A stretch of DNA of 64,000 nucleotides from Strigops habroptila (lineage: Eukaryota > Chordata > Aves > Psittaciformes > Psittacidae). Shown piece by piece: positions 10,801 to 21,267 of this stretch. The position numbers and the translations under genes are program-made. The stretch is taken from NCBI RefSeq assembly GCF_004027225.2, contig NC_046358.1, positions 2,570,720-2,634,719 of the forward strand. Direction: 5' to 3'. The notes under the pieces were generated by a model. That model made no database searches. It saw only the letters and a list, made by a program, of their open reading frames with translations, and was not told where the DNA came from. Position 1 is the stretch's first letter. Each line of letters starts with the position of its first letter.

Positions 10801-13800
10801 GACAAGTTACACAACAAAGATTATTTAGGTACACTGATACAAAAAGTCTTTTGGGCACCTGAAGGAGAAGGAAGATGGAAAAGTCACTAATATTGGGGTT
10901 GGGAAGAGGGAAAGAAGAAAGGCAAGAGGAGTAGGTTCTGCTTCAGGCATACAATGGAGTCGAATTCAATTTTGTGTTCTGGAGCTTGCAAACCTGTAGT
11001 AGTTGCAGTAGTGGATGTCAAACCTCTTCCATTTGCCAGGTGAAATAAGATCTCATGTAAGAGCATAGGATAAACATGAGAAGTAAAATGTCAACAAAAG
11101 CTTGAGGAGATAGAAAGATCAACCAGCCCTCTCTGCTGTTGTGGTTCCTCCACAATGAAAGTCTTGTTATGCACAGAAGACTGAGGTTAGTATCAGAGAA
11201 TTTGTTTTTCTTACTTCTTCCTTTCCTTTCATGCATTGCAGGATGCCTTTGTAGCATTCCATGTTGACAAGGCACTGGTGAGCAAGTACTTGAAGCCACT
11301 GCAGATTGGAGAGCTGGCACCAGATCAACCCAGTATTGAGCCCACTAAAAATGTAAGTGTGTCCTTCTAAATCAGATAAAAGGTAGATTAAAGGGAAATA
11401 TTCTGAGGTGAGACCTTGTTCTTCTGTATCAGCATAGCTCCTGGAGCAATTGAAGCCAAGTTCTTCACAGTTTTTTGTGCTACTGCTTAGAAACAATACA
11501 GGAATATTAGTCCAAATCCACATTATGTGGTTGAGAATGAGATTCCTAAAAGTGATTTTTAATTATTACAGGAACTCTACATAAATAGCAGAGCCTTGTT
11601 TTGCTCTCATGGGTATCACAGCTATCACCTTTTCTTCTTCCCCTTGTTTTAAGAAAGAGCTGACCAAAAATTAAGTAATTCTTTCTAGCTGATAGTAAAT
11701 TTTCAACTCCCTTCTGTTGTACGTATCTGTAGGGGAGAGACTGCAGTAGAGTGTTTTAGCTTTTAAACAAGTTTCACAAGCTGTGTTGGCATTGCTATTT
11801 TGGACAGCCTTCTTGTAGCTGTCTCAAGGTCATTCACAGAACAATCATTCACAGAAGCACTGTTGATGGCACTGAGAGAATAACCAAGCTGGTGTATTAA
11901 AAAAAATCTCATGGGAGAGATACAGACGACAGAATAGGAATAGTCTTGGAGTACAGACGTTCCCTGGGCTTTCTCCATTCCTTCTAGGTTGCCCTGGCTT
12001 TCCCTTTGCATAACCCCGCACTGCACACTGAAGTAAGATGTAACTCAGACATTAGAAACACAATGCAGAGGAGTCTGGCTATCCCAGAATGGCACGGCCA
12101 CACTTCCTGTGCAGCTTGGAACCTCATGAACCCTCTTACCTTGGCCATGCCCTGCCTATTTCTCAATTCTATAGCTGGCCTTCACTAGGGTCTGTGTGTG
12201 CCTTGCTCCATGGAAACCCAAAATGATTGGGAAAGCAAGCTGGCAAGCTCCTTTGTGGGTTGGGCTGTATGAAGACAGGAATTAGGCTTGGGAAGCATCT
12301 GCAGAGCTGACAAAGACAAAGATGGGTTGGTCAAGCACCTTTGCTGTGATCATTTCTTCTTCCTTGGTGCTCACTAGCCTGAGGCCAGCTGGGTTCTAAG
12401 TGTCATTTTCATACAGACACTTAACCCTGTTAATCTCAGGAAGGGTAAAGTGAAGACATACATTCATCTATTGGAACCGGTCCAGAAGAGGAAGAACTTC
12501 ACACAAAAGAGCTACCACAAGGTGGCATGCTACGTGCACATGCAGTACAACTTCCACTAGGCACAACTTCCATCTGAGCCCTACCTGCCGAGATGATGGA
12601 AGAAGCACCAAAGACACAGTCTTAGGAGTCTGGGGTACAGACATTGTGCTCTGAGGTGGCTGCCTCTTGCTCTGCTCTTTGTAGACACAGAGAAGCTGTG
12701 ATAAAGTTTACTAACGTGCAAGCCCAGATCCTTTGCCCTTTCTCCCCTCCGTTGAAGTGGTCCTTGGCTGTTGAGGCTGCAGTGCTACACACTAGAAACA
12801 GAGAACATGTAACACTGGTGCTTCCCACAGAAAGTGCTGGTGAAAGACTTCCGTGAATTGCGTGCTACTGTTGAGAAAATGGGACTTCTGGAGCCAAATC
12901 AACTCTTCTTCTTCCTGCTCCTCGCTCACATCCTCCTGTTGGATACTGCTGCTTGGCTCATCCTCTTCTACTTTGGGACATCATTAATGCCCTTTGTTGC
13001 CTCTCTGGTGGTGCTGACCATTTCCCAGGTAAGCAACTAAGTCCACAGCATGTGCACACGGACTTGCACCAACCTTCATACACACAGTACTATTGCAGAT
13101 ATCTAGTCCTCCATTTCCTTACCTGACATAGTTCTTTGCTATAAGAAGCCAAACATTATACGGCATGTGTATACAGAAGATATAAACAAGGAATTCTGCA
13201 TATGGGGAGCTCCCATTAATCCTAGTCTGAGATTCCTTCAGCAAGATATGTTCGGGGGGAAAGCCTTAAGAGTATCAGGATTTCATAGTTCCTTTCCAAT
13301 TGTGACTTTGGAGCAGTGTCTGAGAAAGAGATCTCAATATTTCAAAGCAGAGGATGGATGTGGAACTGTCCTCGTCTCAATTCCTGTTTTTTTTCCCCTC
13401 CTATTGTTTTCTTTTCCCTCTTCCAGGTCCAGGCTTCATGGTTACAACACGATTTAGGACATCTTTCAGTATTCAGGGAGACCAAGTGGAATCACTTGCT
13501 GCATAAGTTTGTGATGTGTCATTTAATTGTAAGTACCTGACCCTGGAAAGTCTCTTAGATTTGATGGCTTTCCCATAAAAGTGTGTGTTCTGAAGACTCT
13601 GTGGAGGACAGCGAATTTAGCATTGGGCAAAGAAGGAGAATGGGAGCAGCTGGCTCTGAAAGCATTGTGCTTTTCAGACTTTGCTCTTCACTCAAACAGG
13701 GGGCATCAGCCAAATGGTGGACTCTTCTGCACTCCCAGCACCATGCGAAACCCAACTGCTTCCAGAAAGATCCTGATATTGATATGCACCCTTTCCTGTT

Positions 13801-16800
13801 TACTTTGGGGAAGAAGTTATCTGTGGAGGTCAGTGTGTGTGTGTGCACTCATGTAGCAGGAACTGAAAAGAACACCCTGGTCAGCAAAAAGCTGTACCAT
13901 AAAGATCTAAAACTAAGACGTGATGACAGGTTCTGAAAAGAGATTGTTTTAATCCAGGTCTACTTTCTTCAGCCTTTGTAAGCAGCTCACAATTCACATT
14001 AAGTTCCTTTAAAGATTTCTGGAACAGCTGACAAGTAGTTGCAAATGAGTTAGACATGATGTACATGCATCATATATAGGGTCAATGTCCATCAGTAAAG
14101 ACTATTCATGGTTATAGCACCTTAATGACCTGGCAGAACAACTCAATGGCCTTTATCATCATGAAACTGTCACTTAAATGTACAGAATCAGAGAAGAAAG
14201 TAGGGGGGAAGAGGAAAAGTACATATGACTATTTTTGACCAATAATACAACTTAGCCTTGAAATATCTAATATTTCACAAAATGAACTATGAAAGTGTTA
14301 AAAACACAAACCCAAGGAAATTCACCAGTTAAAATTCCCTCTATCCACCATCAAGATACCTATCATAACTTACAGGTCACACTGTTCTTTCATGGATGAA
14401 AGGTTCTGGCATAGTTTTCACTGCATCATTCTGTTCCAACCCAGGCAATAGCGGTATCTGTGACAGCAGTTTCCTTCCTACCACATATCAATATAGGATT
14501 TCCTTATGGGTTGCTATCTCTGTTCTGGCTTGTCATAAGTACATCTAGAACTACTTTTCAGCAACCATTTATTTTCTCTTACTGGAGAAAAATCTGATGC
14601 TTGCTTAACAGTTCATCTTTAGACTTTACAAAGCTGTAAGCCTTACATTAATGGAATGAGGGCTTATAGTAAAGGTGTATTATGTATGTAATCTAATAGG
14701 ACAGGTACAAAGAGGGAACAGTAGGAATGAGGGTTGTAGGAAGTGTGCAAGAAGAGTGCCTCTCGGGAAGAAAGAATGGAAACCAGCAGGTTACCTGTGC
14801 AGTTTGCTTAGTTTCCACTCTAATTTTTTTGATGTTTCTTTCCACAGCTTGGGATCAAAAAGAAAAAATACATGCCATACAATCACCAACACAAATACTT
14901 CTTCATCAGTGAGTATCTTCATTCTCCTGAAGTACCATAAGGGATACTAATGGGGCTTGTAGGTCTTATTGTAGGACTTAAGCAGAACTAAGGTGTCCAC
15001 ATTAAGGAACATAATAATCTATTATTTCCATCTAATTTTTGGAGAAGTTGAAGACCTGAATGGATAAAACCCTGAGTAACCTGGTCTGACCAGTGCATAG
15101 CTGCTGTGCTCTGAGATCCTGAGCTTCTTTCCAGCCTGTGTTACCATATAAGCCTATGTGAGAACATGTTTCTGTGCCCTTTCTAACTTGAAACACATTA
15201 TTTTGGTTTGGGAATTCCTAACCAAATAGTCTAAGATTGTTCCAGTGTAGAAAAAGTAGTGGGATAAGATTACCCCAGGTCATCTTAAAACTGGGGTGCC
15301 TTGCAAAGAGAAGTCTACATCTATTTGGATAGAGAAAATGGGAAAGACTCTTAACTTAGTAGTTAAGGAAGTTGGGAGAGTGAGAGGAAGGCTGCAGGGA
15401 CTGTTGATGTGAGCTGGATAACTTATGGCTAATAAAGTGCATGGCTAATATATGGCTAATGAAAGCAACATTCACAATTTCTCCACCATCAGTGCCCTGA
15501 TCTCCAGGCTCACCCCTGCCCTCTTTTTCCCACCTTAGCAAAGCTTTATTCCACTGGCAAAGCAGCGCAGCACAAGGCAATGTCACCTCATGTCTCCAGA
15601 ATAGCCTGAAGTCTGCTGCTTAGGATGCTTGCCTGAAAAGTGGATAGTGTGACTTGAACCATAAAACCCAGCAGAAATGGGCACTTCCAAGGTGTGATTC
15701 ATTCAACCTATTTTTGCCCTTGACCTGTGAAGATGGTAGGAACTGCATTCCAGCAGTGCTATTCTCTCAAGTCACTAGGCAGATCTATCATGGTTAGTTC
15801 AGATGTGCATATCTCAGATGTACAACTCAGAGATGCCTTGTTAAGGAAGGTGATCCTATCTCAGATCTTCCATGTCCTCCACAGTGGCTCTGAAAGATGT
15901 GGTATGACATTGGAACTCAGTAGTGATCAAATTTATATAATAGTCTGTGAGTTTTCGTTTGGTTTTAAGTATAAGTGAGATGTCCACTTGGAAGGTTGAG
16001 TTTGCGTTTGAGTTCTCACAACCTAAAAATCCATGGGAGGCAAGGGATTTCGTAGGTATTCCTATTGTTCCTCTCCTTTGACCAACAAATGGGGAGCCAA
16101 ATAACCTTTCCGAAGCCTCTTCTCAAAATACTCCTCTGTGGCTGTCCATCAGTTAAAAGCCTAAAATGAAATCTCAGGTTTGTAACCACTATCAGGTTAA
16201 TGGACAGACCTAGAAATGTTTAGAGATACTAAAGCAGCATTCTAGCCAGTATCAGTCAGTTGCTCTCTTGCGAAGTTGTTTACTGTGATACTCAAAAGGA
16301 TTATTAAGTTTCTGGGGTCTTGTCCTCCTTATTTCTCAGGAATCTAAACACTCCTTTTTGTTTTCATTCTTCTCTGAAAGAAGCAGTGGTCATAGCTCTC
16401 CCTGAGGAAACAGAAGGCCATGTATTGAGAGGTGACATGAGCAGTAGCAAGCTGTCCTGCTGAAGAGCAGGAACTGTCCTCAATCAAGCTTCCGAGAGCT
16501 TCTTGTCTTACCTTCGTTTTACCTCTTGAGGTCAGCAGGCTCCCAAATTGCTCACTGATGCTCTGCAGTGGTGCATACTGGTACCATCCAGAAAATTCTA
16601 CAGCCCTAAAAATTCTTGGGATATTCTCCATATTGAGTAACCATTGAAGGATCCTTTGCTTCCAGTTTATCTGTCATTCAGTCCATTACATTACCAATTA
16701 TATGAATTCTCCCTTACAGCTCTGCCTCCACTCCTGTTTCCCACCTACTTCCACTACCACACGTTTTATATCGCATACACAAAAAGGTACTGGGCGGTGA

Positions 16801-19800
16801 GTATTGCTGCTTGTGCAACCAAGAAGGGGTCAGTTGTGGGCCTTCAACCCTTCCTCTGAACATGGAGCCAGTTTCTGCCCAGAGGTCAGCCCCTGCTGTG
16901 TGCCATTCAGTTAAGCCTGACAGTCCAGTCAGTTTTGTGCAGGGTTTTCAGTGGCTCTGCATACTTTCTGCTACAACCATTATGTTCCCAGCTCAAATAC
17001 AGAGTCCTGAAAACAAACAGGCTGTTTTGGCTTTTACTGCTTTGCCTCATTTGCAGAACCATGGAGTGTACTGTCTCGTTTGGTTTGGGAAGCAAAATGG
17101 AAGGTCCATAGTGGTCAGGAACAGCAGGATGTGGATTTATAGCAACTGTTGTCCTTGATTTGTTAGCAGTATCCATATACTTGGCATTACTTCCTATGCA
17201 GGCACACAGAATTAGTGCTTTGTTCTTCCTTCTCTTATGTGTGTTATGCATGCAGGAGGACAGCAAATTCCAGCCACAATGAGATCATTGTTGGGCTACC
17301 ACTTAACTCACTGTGGAGTCCTGGGCAATGATTTGAGACAAGTCTTCGAATCATGTTCCTGAATGCATAGTCATTTGCTAATATGTCAATCTACTTACTA
17401 GGCATAAATACTCACATTCATCTCTATTATAGCAAGCTGTGAAGAAGTACTACCAGCTTGTGTTAAATTGGATTGCTCTGGTTACAGTTTTACTCATTCA
17501 ATTCAGCAAAAACCTGTAAAAGCTGAATGTAGATTGTTTTCTTGTGCGTATAACATGAAGCTTAGAAAAAGATTTAAGCAAATATAATTATTTTCTTGTT
17601 GTCTCTGGTTTTGGTAGGACTTGGCCTGGATGCTGACCTTCTACATCAGATTCTTTTTTATTTATGGATCATTATTAGAAATAAAGAGTCTCGTGGCATA
17701 TTATTTTATATTCAGGTAATATGTCTTTAGAAGGTTCTTCAGTCTTTCTCTACATATTCTTTCCATTTGTGCCTGCCTTTCTCTGCCCTATCTTTCCACA
17801 TTCTCCTCTACCATCTCATTTTCTGCTTAGTTCTTTAATTCTGAGTCTTCTGCTCAATTGCCAGTTCAAGTTTTATGTCACCTCATTGGCTCTGGAGCAA
17901 AGAGACTTCACTGTGTGCTGACCAAACTGAGAAATACCTGAAGTAATTCAGTGCTTTGGGTGTTGGGTCTGCTGCGGGTTAGATAAAAAGATCATTTAAC
18001 GGGAACAGCTTAGTCTGGGCTTGCAAGTTCTCAGGCAGCACTGGACTTGTATGGACACTATGCTCTCCACTTGGATCATTTTACTGATACTGATCAGGTT
18101 GGTCCTTGGCTACAGACAAAATAAGATGAATACCAGGCTCCGCCAGTTTTATAACAAAACATTCAATAATCATGAGTTTCATAAGAAGTGTGAAACTTCC
18201 AGGTTTTGGAAGTTCTTGCAGGTGCTGAATTAGCAAGGCTGATGTTCAGCCATGTGTTTGTATGTCTAGCTATGCTGCTATTTCAGTGGCTTATCATTGA
18301 CTTGGTTACCTGTTACTGAATTCTGGCCTCTTGTCTGATTGCACAGGATGATGGAGAGCAGCTGGTTTGTCTGGGTTTCACAGATGAACCATATCCCTAT
18401 GGATATTTATTATGACAAGAATTTGGACTGGATGTCTACTCAGGTAAAACATTTACCATTCTTAAGAGTTGTGACCATACAGGTACAAATTCCAACCATA
18501 AGACAAGGAAGTCCTATTGCATTAAGGGTGAAAACCTGCCAGGAAGTGGGAAGTGAAGGTTAATAGGATAATGGTATTCAGCTATGGTAATTGCTATCCT
18601 CCTTTAGGATGACAGCAATGAGATGGTCATGGGCAATCTAAAATCAAAGCTAGGTCCCAGCTCTATTAAGGTGTCCCTGTGCATGGCAAGGGGAATGGAA
18701 CTAGATGATCTTTAATGTCCTTTACAACCCAAACCATTCTATGATTCCATTTCCGAAATATACCCACCTCCTCGCTTATTGCATCATTCTGTCTTGGACC
18801 TTGTCCACTTACATGGAGATGGAAGTTTGTGTCCTGCTCTTGCTGAGCAATTCACACTAGTAGAATGCCAGTGTGATGTCCCCTCTTTTCAGAGGGAATT
18901 ACTGGAGCCCAGCAGAACAGTCTGATCACACAGAAGTACTCTGCCATCTCTGCTTTTTCTGCAGACACAGGTTTGAGAAGACCTAGGAGGAACTTTTGAC
19001 CATTCCCATTCACTCACAGGAGCACTGAGCCAGTTCCTGGTTTTACCATGATCCATGTTAGCCAGTCTATCTACATCTGCTGGTCCACAAAGCTGAAGGA
19101 GGATTAGGAGCCCTGGCTTGAGGTAGTTCAGCTTAGGCTAAAAGAAAACAGCAGAATAGAGTAGCACAGCATACTGTGCTCTTTAGACAAATGAGAAAGG
19201 CTGCAGTCACCAAGCTGTGCTGACTTTGCTTTCCTTTCCGTTTCCCTAGCTCCAGGCCACATGCAATGTTGAGCAGTCCCTGTTCAATGACTGGTTTACT
19301 GGGCATCTGAACTTCCAGATTGAACATCAGTGAGTATGCACCCCAAGAGAGACTTTTATTCCCTATTTAAAAAAAATAATTCCTTCTCTTTTTCTCTTCC
19401 CTACTCTTTTTTGCTCTGAATTCTGCAAATAGTTGTGGGGTACCAATGAGTTTGTCTTTTAAAAGACTGAAAACCCTAAGCAGAATCATAATGCAGTTCA
19501 AAACCTTCACTAGACCCGCAGGAAGGTGAGAATGCCTAGTGAAAACTGAACATGGGCAGGACTTATGAAATCATACAGGCAGCAACAGGGTCTATCCAGA
19601 CACTAGTAATGCTTACAAGTAGTAGCTTGTAAGCATTAGTGAAAGTGTACATGCTAAGGCACCCTGATTATAGCCTGACACTATAGCTTAAGTCTACCTG
19701 TACTAACTGCTTACGCTATTACTCTAGAGACTGAGATATGCAGCTGAAGGATGGGCTCATCTGCTTTTCTGTGCTATGGAGATGGTTACTTCTGGAGAAA

Positions 19801-20442
19801 AGAGAGTGGGGAAGTAATTTCTTCCTGTTTATGGCATCACTTAATCTGGAGAAATGTTACTTCAGAGATGCTAGAGACAAATGTGGATAATAACAGAGGG
19901 GGAAAGCTGGAAAGTCGTATGAGTTACTTGTGCTGAAAGCACACCAACGAGGAAGAAGAACCAGAAGCAGCTAAAGACCCTACTCAGTCTGGGAAGTAGT
20001 AAAGAATGTGAACATATACAAGGCAGTATTTCTTATGGAGCACTGGAAGAGAATTTATCTGTCTCCTGTTCACAGCCTGTTCCCCACAATGCCAAGACAC
20101 AACTACTGGAAGGTGGCTCCTCTGGTGAAGTCCTTGTGTGCCAAACATGGCATAGAGTACCAATGCAAGCCATTGCTCACAGCTTTTGCAGACATTGTGC
20201 AGTAAGTACAACACAGTGGCCAAAAAATTGCAGAAGGATGTAGGGGAGACTAGAATACTAAGAACAACAGTTGGATTATTCTTCTCTTACAAACCAACAC
20301 ACAAACCCTCCTTTCAATTGCCCTCACCAACATTCTCCTAAGTAACCCTGCATAATGTGGCCTCTTGTGCTTTCTCTTTCTCTCTCACAGCTCTCTGAAG
20401 AGCTCAGGAGAGCTCTGGCTTGATGCCTACCTACACAAATAA
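7539..20442 (+). CDS. FADS1-like: FADS1-like front-end fatty acid desaturase (12 exons, 444 aa)
   Basis: Front-end acyl-CoA desaturase of the ER membrane. This family puts a double bond between an existing one and the carboxyl end in polyunsaturated fatty acid synthesis, taking electrons from its own cytochrome b5 domain. Joined exons are in frame (1335 nt with stop), the usual FADS length. The cytochrome b5 domain is at about 16-90, with heme motif HPGG at 52-55 and a second ligand candidate His75. Hydrophobic segments span about 130-152 and 155-170. Histidine boxes are HDLGH 179-183, HSQHH 216-220 and QIEHH 382-386; NHQH is at 260-263. Blocks such as [27 protein letters not shown] and STQLQATCNV resemble FADS1 more than FADS2. 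Oddities: the Asn-His normally before box II is Thr-Leu, and the exon 7-8 region diverges strongly. It may therefore be a FADS1 paralogue; its regiospecificity cannot be read from sequence. The start lies in a CpG island, and the N-terminus aligns with FADS1. It converges on CAT. Confidence 0.93.
8606..8682 (-). mobile_element. CR1 3'-terminal fragment in FADS1-like intron 1
   Basis: Plus strand reads 'tttgggttggaagggacctt', then 'ttccaaccccctgccatggg', the reverse complement of the CR1 3' end. It is short and 5'-truncated. Confidence 0.93.
9086..9186 (+). mobile_element. CR1 3'-terminal fragment in FADS1-like intron 1
   Basis: CR1 end with 'gcatggtctagtgtgaggtg', 'taaggtcctttccaatgcaa' and 'attctatgattctac'. 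Confidence 0.92.
10166..10396 (+). mobile_element. CR1 3' fragment in FADS1-like intron 1
   Basis: About 230 bp of CR1 3' region: 'cagagaagctgtggctgtgc', 'ggaaggtgtccctgcctgta' and the terminal 'ccattccatgattcc'. A 177-codon frame on the opposite strand spans it and is a repeat artefact. Confidence 0.94.
11242..11352 (+). CDS. FADS1-like: FADS1-like exon 2
   Basis: Encodes residues 69-105, the end of the cytochrome b5 domain ([22 protein letters not shown]). The acceptor is ttgcag and the donor gtaagt. It is 111 bp, the size I know for FADS exon 2, and is phase 0 at both ends. Intron 1 before it is 3.5 kb and holds three CR1 fragments. Confidence 0.93.
12831..13028 (+). CDS. FADS1-like: FADS1-like exon 3
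   Basis: Encodes residues 106-171: [14 protein letters not shown] followed by two hydrophobic membrane segments. The acceptor is cccacag and the donor gtaagc. It is 198 bp, phase 0 at both ends. Confidence 0.94.
13427..13528 (+). CDS. FADS1-like: FADS1-like exon 4 (histidine box I)
   Basis: Encodes residues 172-205, with [12 protein letters not shown] carrying the HDxGH iron-binding box at 179-183. The acceptor is ttccag and the donor gtaagt. It is 102 bp, phase 0. Confidence 0.95.
13700..13828 (+). CDS. FADS1-like: FADS1-like exon 5 (histidine box II)
   Basis: Encodes residues 206-248, with [11 protein letters not shown] giving box II (HxxHH) at 216-220, then [10 protein letters not shown]. 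The residues just before the box are TLL where the family usually has Asn-His. The acceptor is aacag and the donor gtcagt, which is weaker than its neighbours. A short GT run follows in the intron. Confidence 0.93.
13829..13848 (+). repeat. Short GT microsatellite at FADS1-like exon 5 donor
   Basis: A run of GT dinucleotides begins within a few bases of the exon 5 donor site. Confidence 0.6.
14848..14908 (+). CDS. FADS1-like: FADS1-like exon 6
   Basis: Encodes residues 249-268 plus one base, with [12 protein letters not shown]. The acceptor is ccacag and the donor gtgagt. It is 61 bp and ends in phase 1. Confidence 0.93.
16720..16796 (+). CDS. FADS1-like: FADS1-like exon 7
   Basis: Encodes residues 269-294. 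The family's GPP at this junction reads TLPP here. The rest ([17 protein letters not shown]) is diverged but keeps family length. The acceptor is ttacag and the donor gtgagt. It is 77 bp, restoring phase 0. Confidence 0.9.
17618..17715 (+). CDS. FADS1-like: FADS1-like exon 8
   Basis: Encodes residues 295-326 plus two bases. It starts [13 protein letters not shown] as in FADS1, then enters a hydrophobic stretch that differs markedly from canonical FADS1. The acceptor is ggtag and the donor gtaata. It is 98 bp. Confidence 0.9.
18347..18443 (+). CDS. FADS1-like: FADS1-like exon 9
   Basis: Encodes residues 327-359 ([17 protein letters not shown], then DWMSTQ). The acceptor is gcacag and the donor gtaaaa. 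It is 97 bp, phase 0 at the end. Confidence 0.92.
18664..18750 (+). mobile_element. CR1 3'-terminal fragment in FADS1-like intron 9
   Basis: Short 5'-truncated CR1 end: 'aaggtgtccctg', 'catggcaaggggaatgg', 'caacccaaaccattctatga'. It lies in the same orientation as the gene. Confidence 0.88.
19250..19329 (+). CDS. FADS1-like: FADS1-like exon 10 (histidine box III)
   Basis: Encodes residues 360-385 plus two bases: [10 protein letters not shown], then GHLNFQIEH, giving box III (QxxHH, 382-386) completed by the next exon. The acceptor is cctag and the donor gtgagt. It is 80 bp. Confidence 0.95.
19601..19641. repeat. Hairpin-forming inverted repeat in FADS1-like intron 10
   Basis: AATGCTTACAAG (19608-19619) pairs perfectly with CTTGTAAGCATT (19626-19637) around a 6-nt loop. 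The outer CACT/AGTG pairs extend the stem to 16 bp with a 3-nt bulge. Confidence 0.75.
20076..20201 (+). CDS. FADS1-like: FADS1-like exon 11
   Basis: Encodes residues 386-427 plus two bases: [17 protein letters not shown] and AKHGIEYQ, a highly conserved C-terminal block. The acceptor is cacag and the donor gtaagt. It is 126 bp. Confidence 0.95.
20391..20442 (+). CDS. FADS1-like: FADS1-like exon 12 with stop
   Basis: Encodes residues 428-444, ending [11 protein letters not shown] then TAA, the family C-terminus. The acceptor is ctcacag after a long pyrimidine tract. An AATAAA at 20438-20443 overlaps the stop codon and is probably incidental. Confidence 0.95.
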
Positions 20443-20742
20443 AAAGACAAGGCTTGATGGTACCAATCACAGCCTGCCACATCTTTGCATTCCCAGCAAG
20501 TTGAGGACCAGGGACCACAAGGGACTCTATGGCAGAAGAAAATGGATAAGAACTGAAGGATATGATTCCAATAGATATGAAGTTACTTGGATTTTACTTC
20601 TGGTCTTGCCTGGTGTTTTGGTTCAGATGTCTTGAGAGTGCCTCTTAGATGGCTCTGGGTGATGCCTGGACAAACCCAAAGCACTGACAAAGCCATTGTG
20701 CACATCAGAGGGCTCTCACAGACCACTGCAGGTCAATTAGTT

Positions 20743-20815
20743 CTAGGGTTAGTGTTGAGGTAAGGATTAGAGTAACAGCTAAATTTAGAGTAAGGTTTCA
20801 GAGTTAGTGTGGGGC
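20743..20815 (+). repeat. Degenerate TTAGGG-like patch
   Basis: The stretch begins TAGGGTTAG and continues with ggatTAGag, ttTAGag and gagTTAGtg spacings that resemble decayed telomeric hexamers in G-strand orientation. It is opposite in orientation to the larger array at 21.27-21.77 kb. It is short and much decayed, so the call is moderate. Confidence 0.45.
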
Positions 20816-21209
20816 ATTGGCTTAGCCGGAACCCAGGTCCAAAACAGACACCCATTGACTAGGGTTCCCTCACAGGAGCAGCCAGGAAGGTATAAAACAT
20901 CAGCTTACCCAAAGAGCTTTTGAAGCAGATCCAACAGCAGCTGGACTGCTGAGGCTTTTGTGCTTCCTGTTGTGATACAGGGAACATCCACTCCGTGATG
21001 GAGGAGGAAGGATGAGCACTCACTGCCAGCTGAGGAACTTATTTATCGGGTTTTTTGCTCATAGGTATATGAGTTATGGGTTAGAAGTTATGAAATCTTA
21101 TGACCCGAGTGGTGGATAAGTGGATTCACATGGTAGAGCAGTCTAGGCAACAGGGGATTGAGCTCCTGCTTGCCTTGGGTTTTTGTCATATTTCTTAATG
21201 AGCTCATGA

Positions 21210-21215
21210 AATAAA
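21210..21215 (+). terminator. FADS1-like: Candidate poly(A) signal, FADS1-like gene
   Basis: AATAAA in 'gaaataaaattt', about 770 bp after the stop codon and before the telomere-like array. Use is inferred. Confidence 0.4.
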
Positions 21216-21267
21216 ATTTAAATCACAGAACAGATTGTCCTGTAACTTTGACAGATCCAAATGAACT

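Larger units (their letters stand above)
20443..21232 (+). other. FADS1-like: Probable 3' UTR of the FADS1-like gene
   Basis: The first well-placed AATAAA after the stop is at 21210-21215, giving a plausible 3' UTR of about 0.8 kb. This extent is inferred from the signal alone. It would include the TTAGGG-like patch at 20743-20815. Confidence 0.45.

Noticed and set aside
20438-20443. AATAAA overlapping the desaturase stop codon as the poly(A) signal
   Set aside because: It would leave essentially no 3' UTR. The AATAAA at 21210 is better placed.
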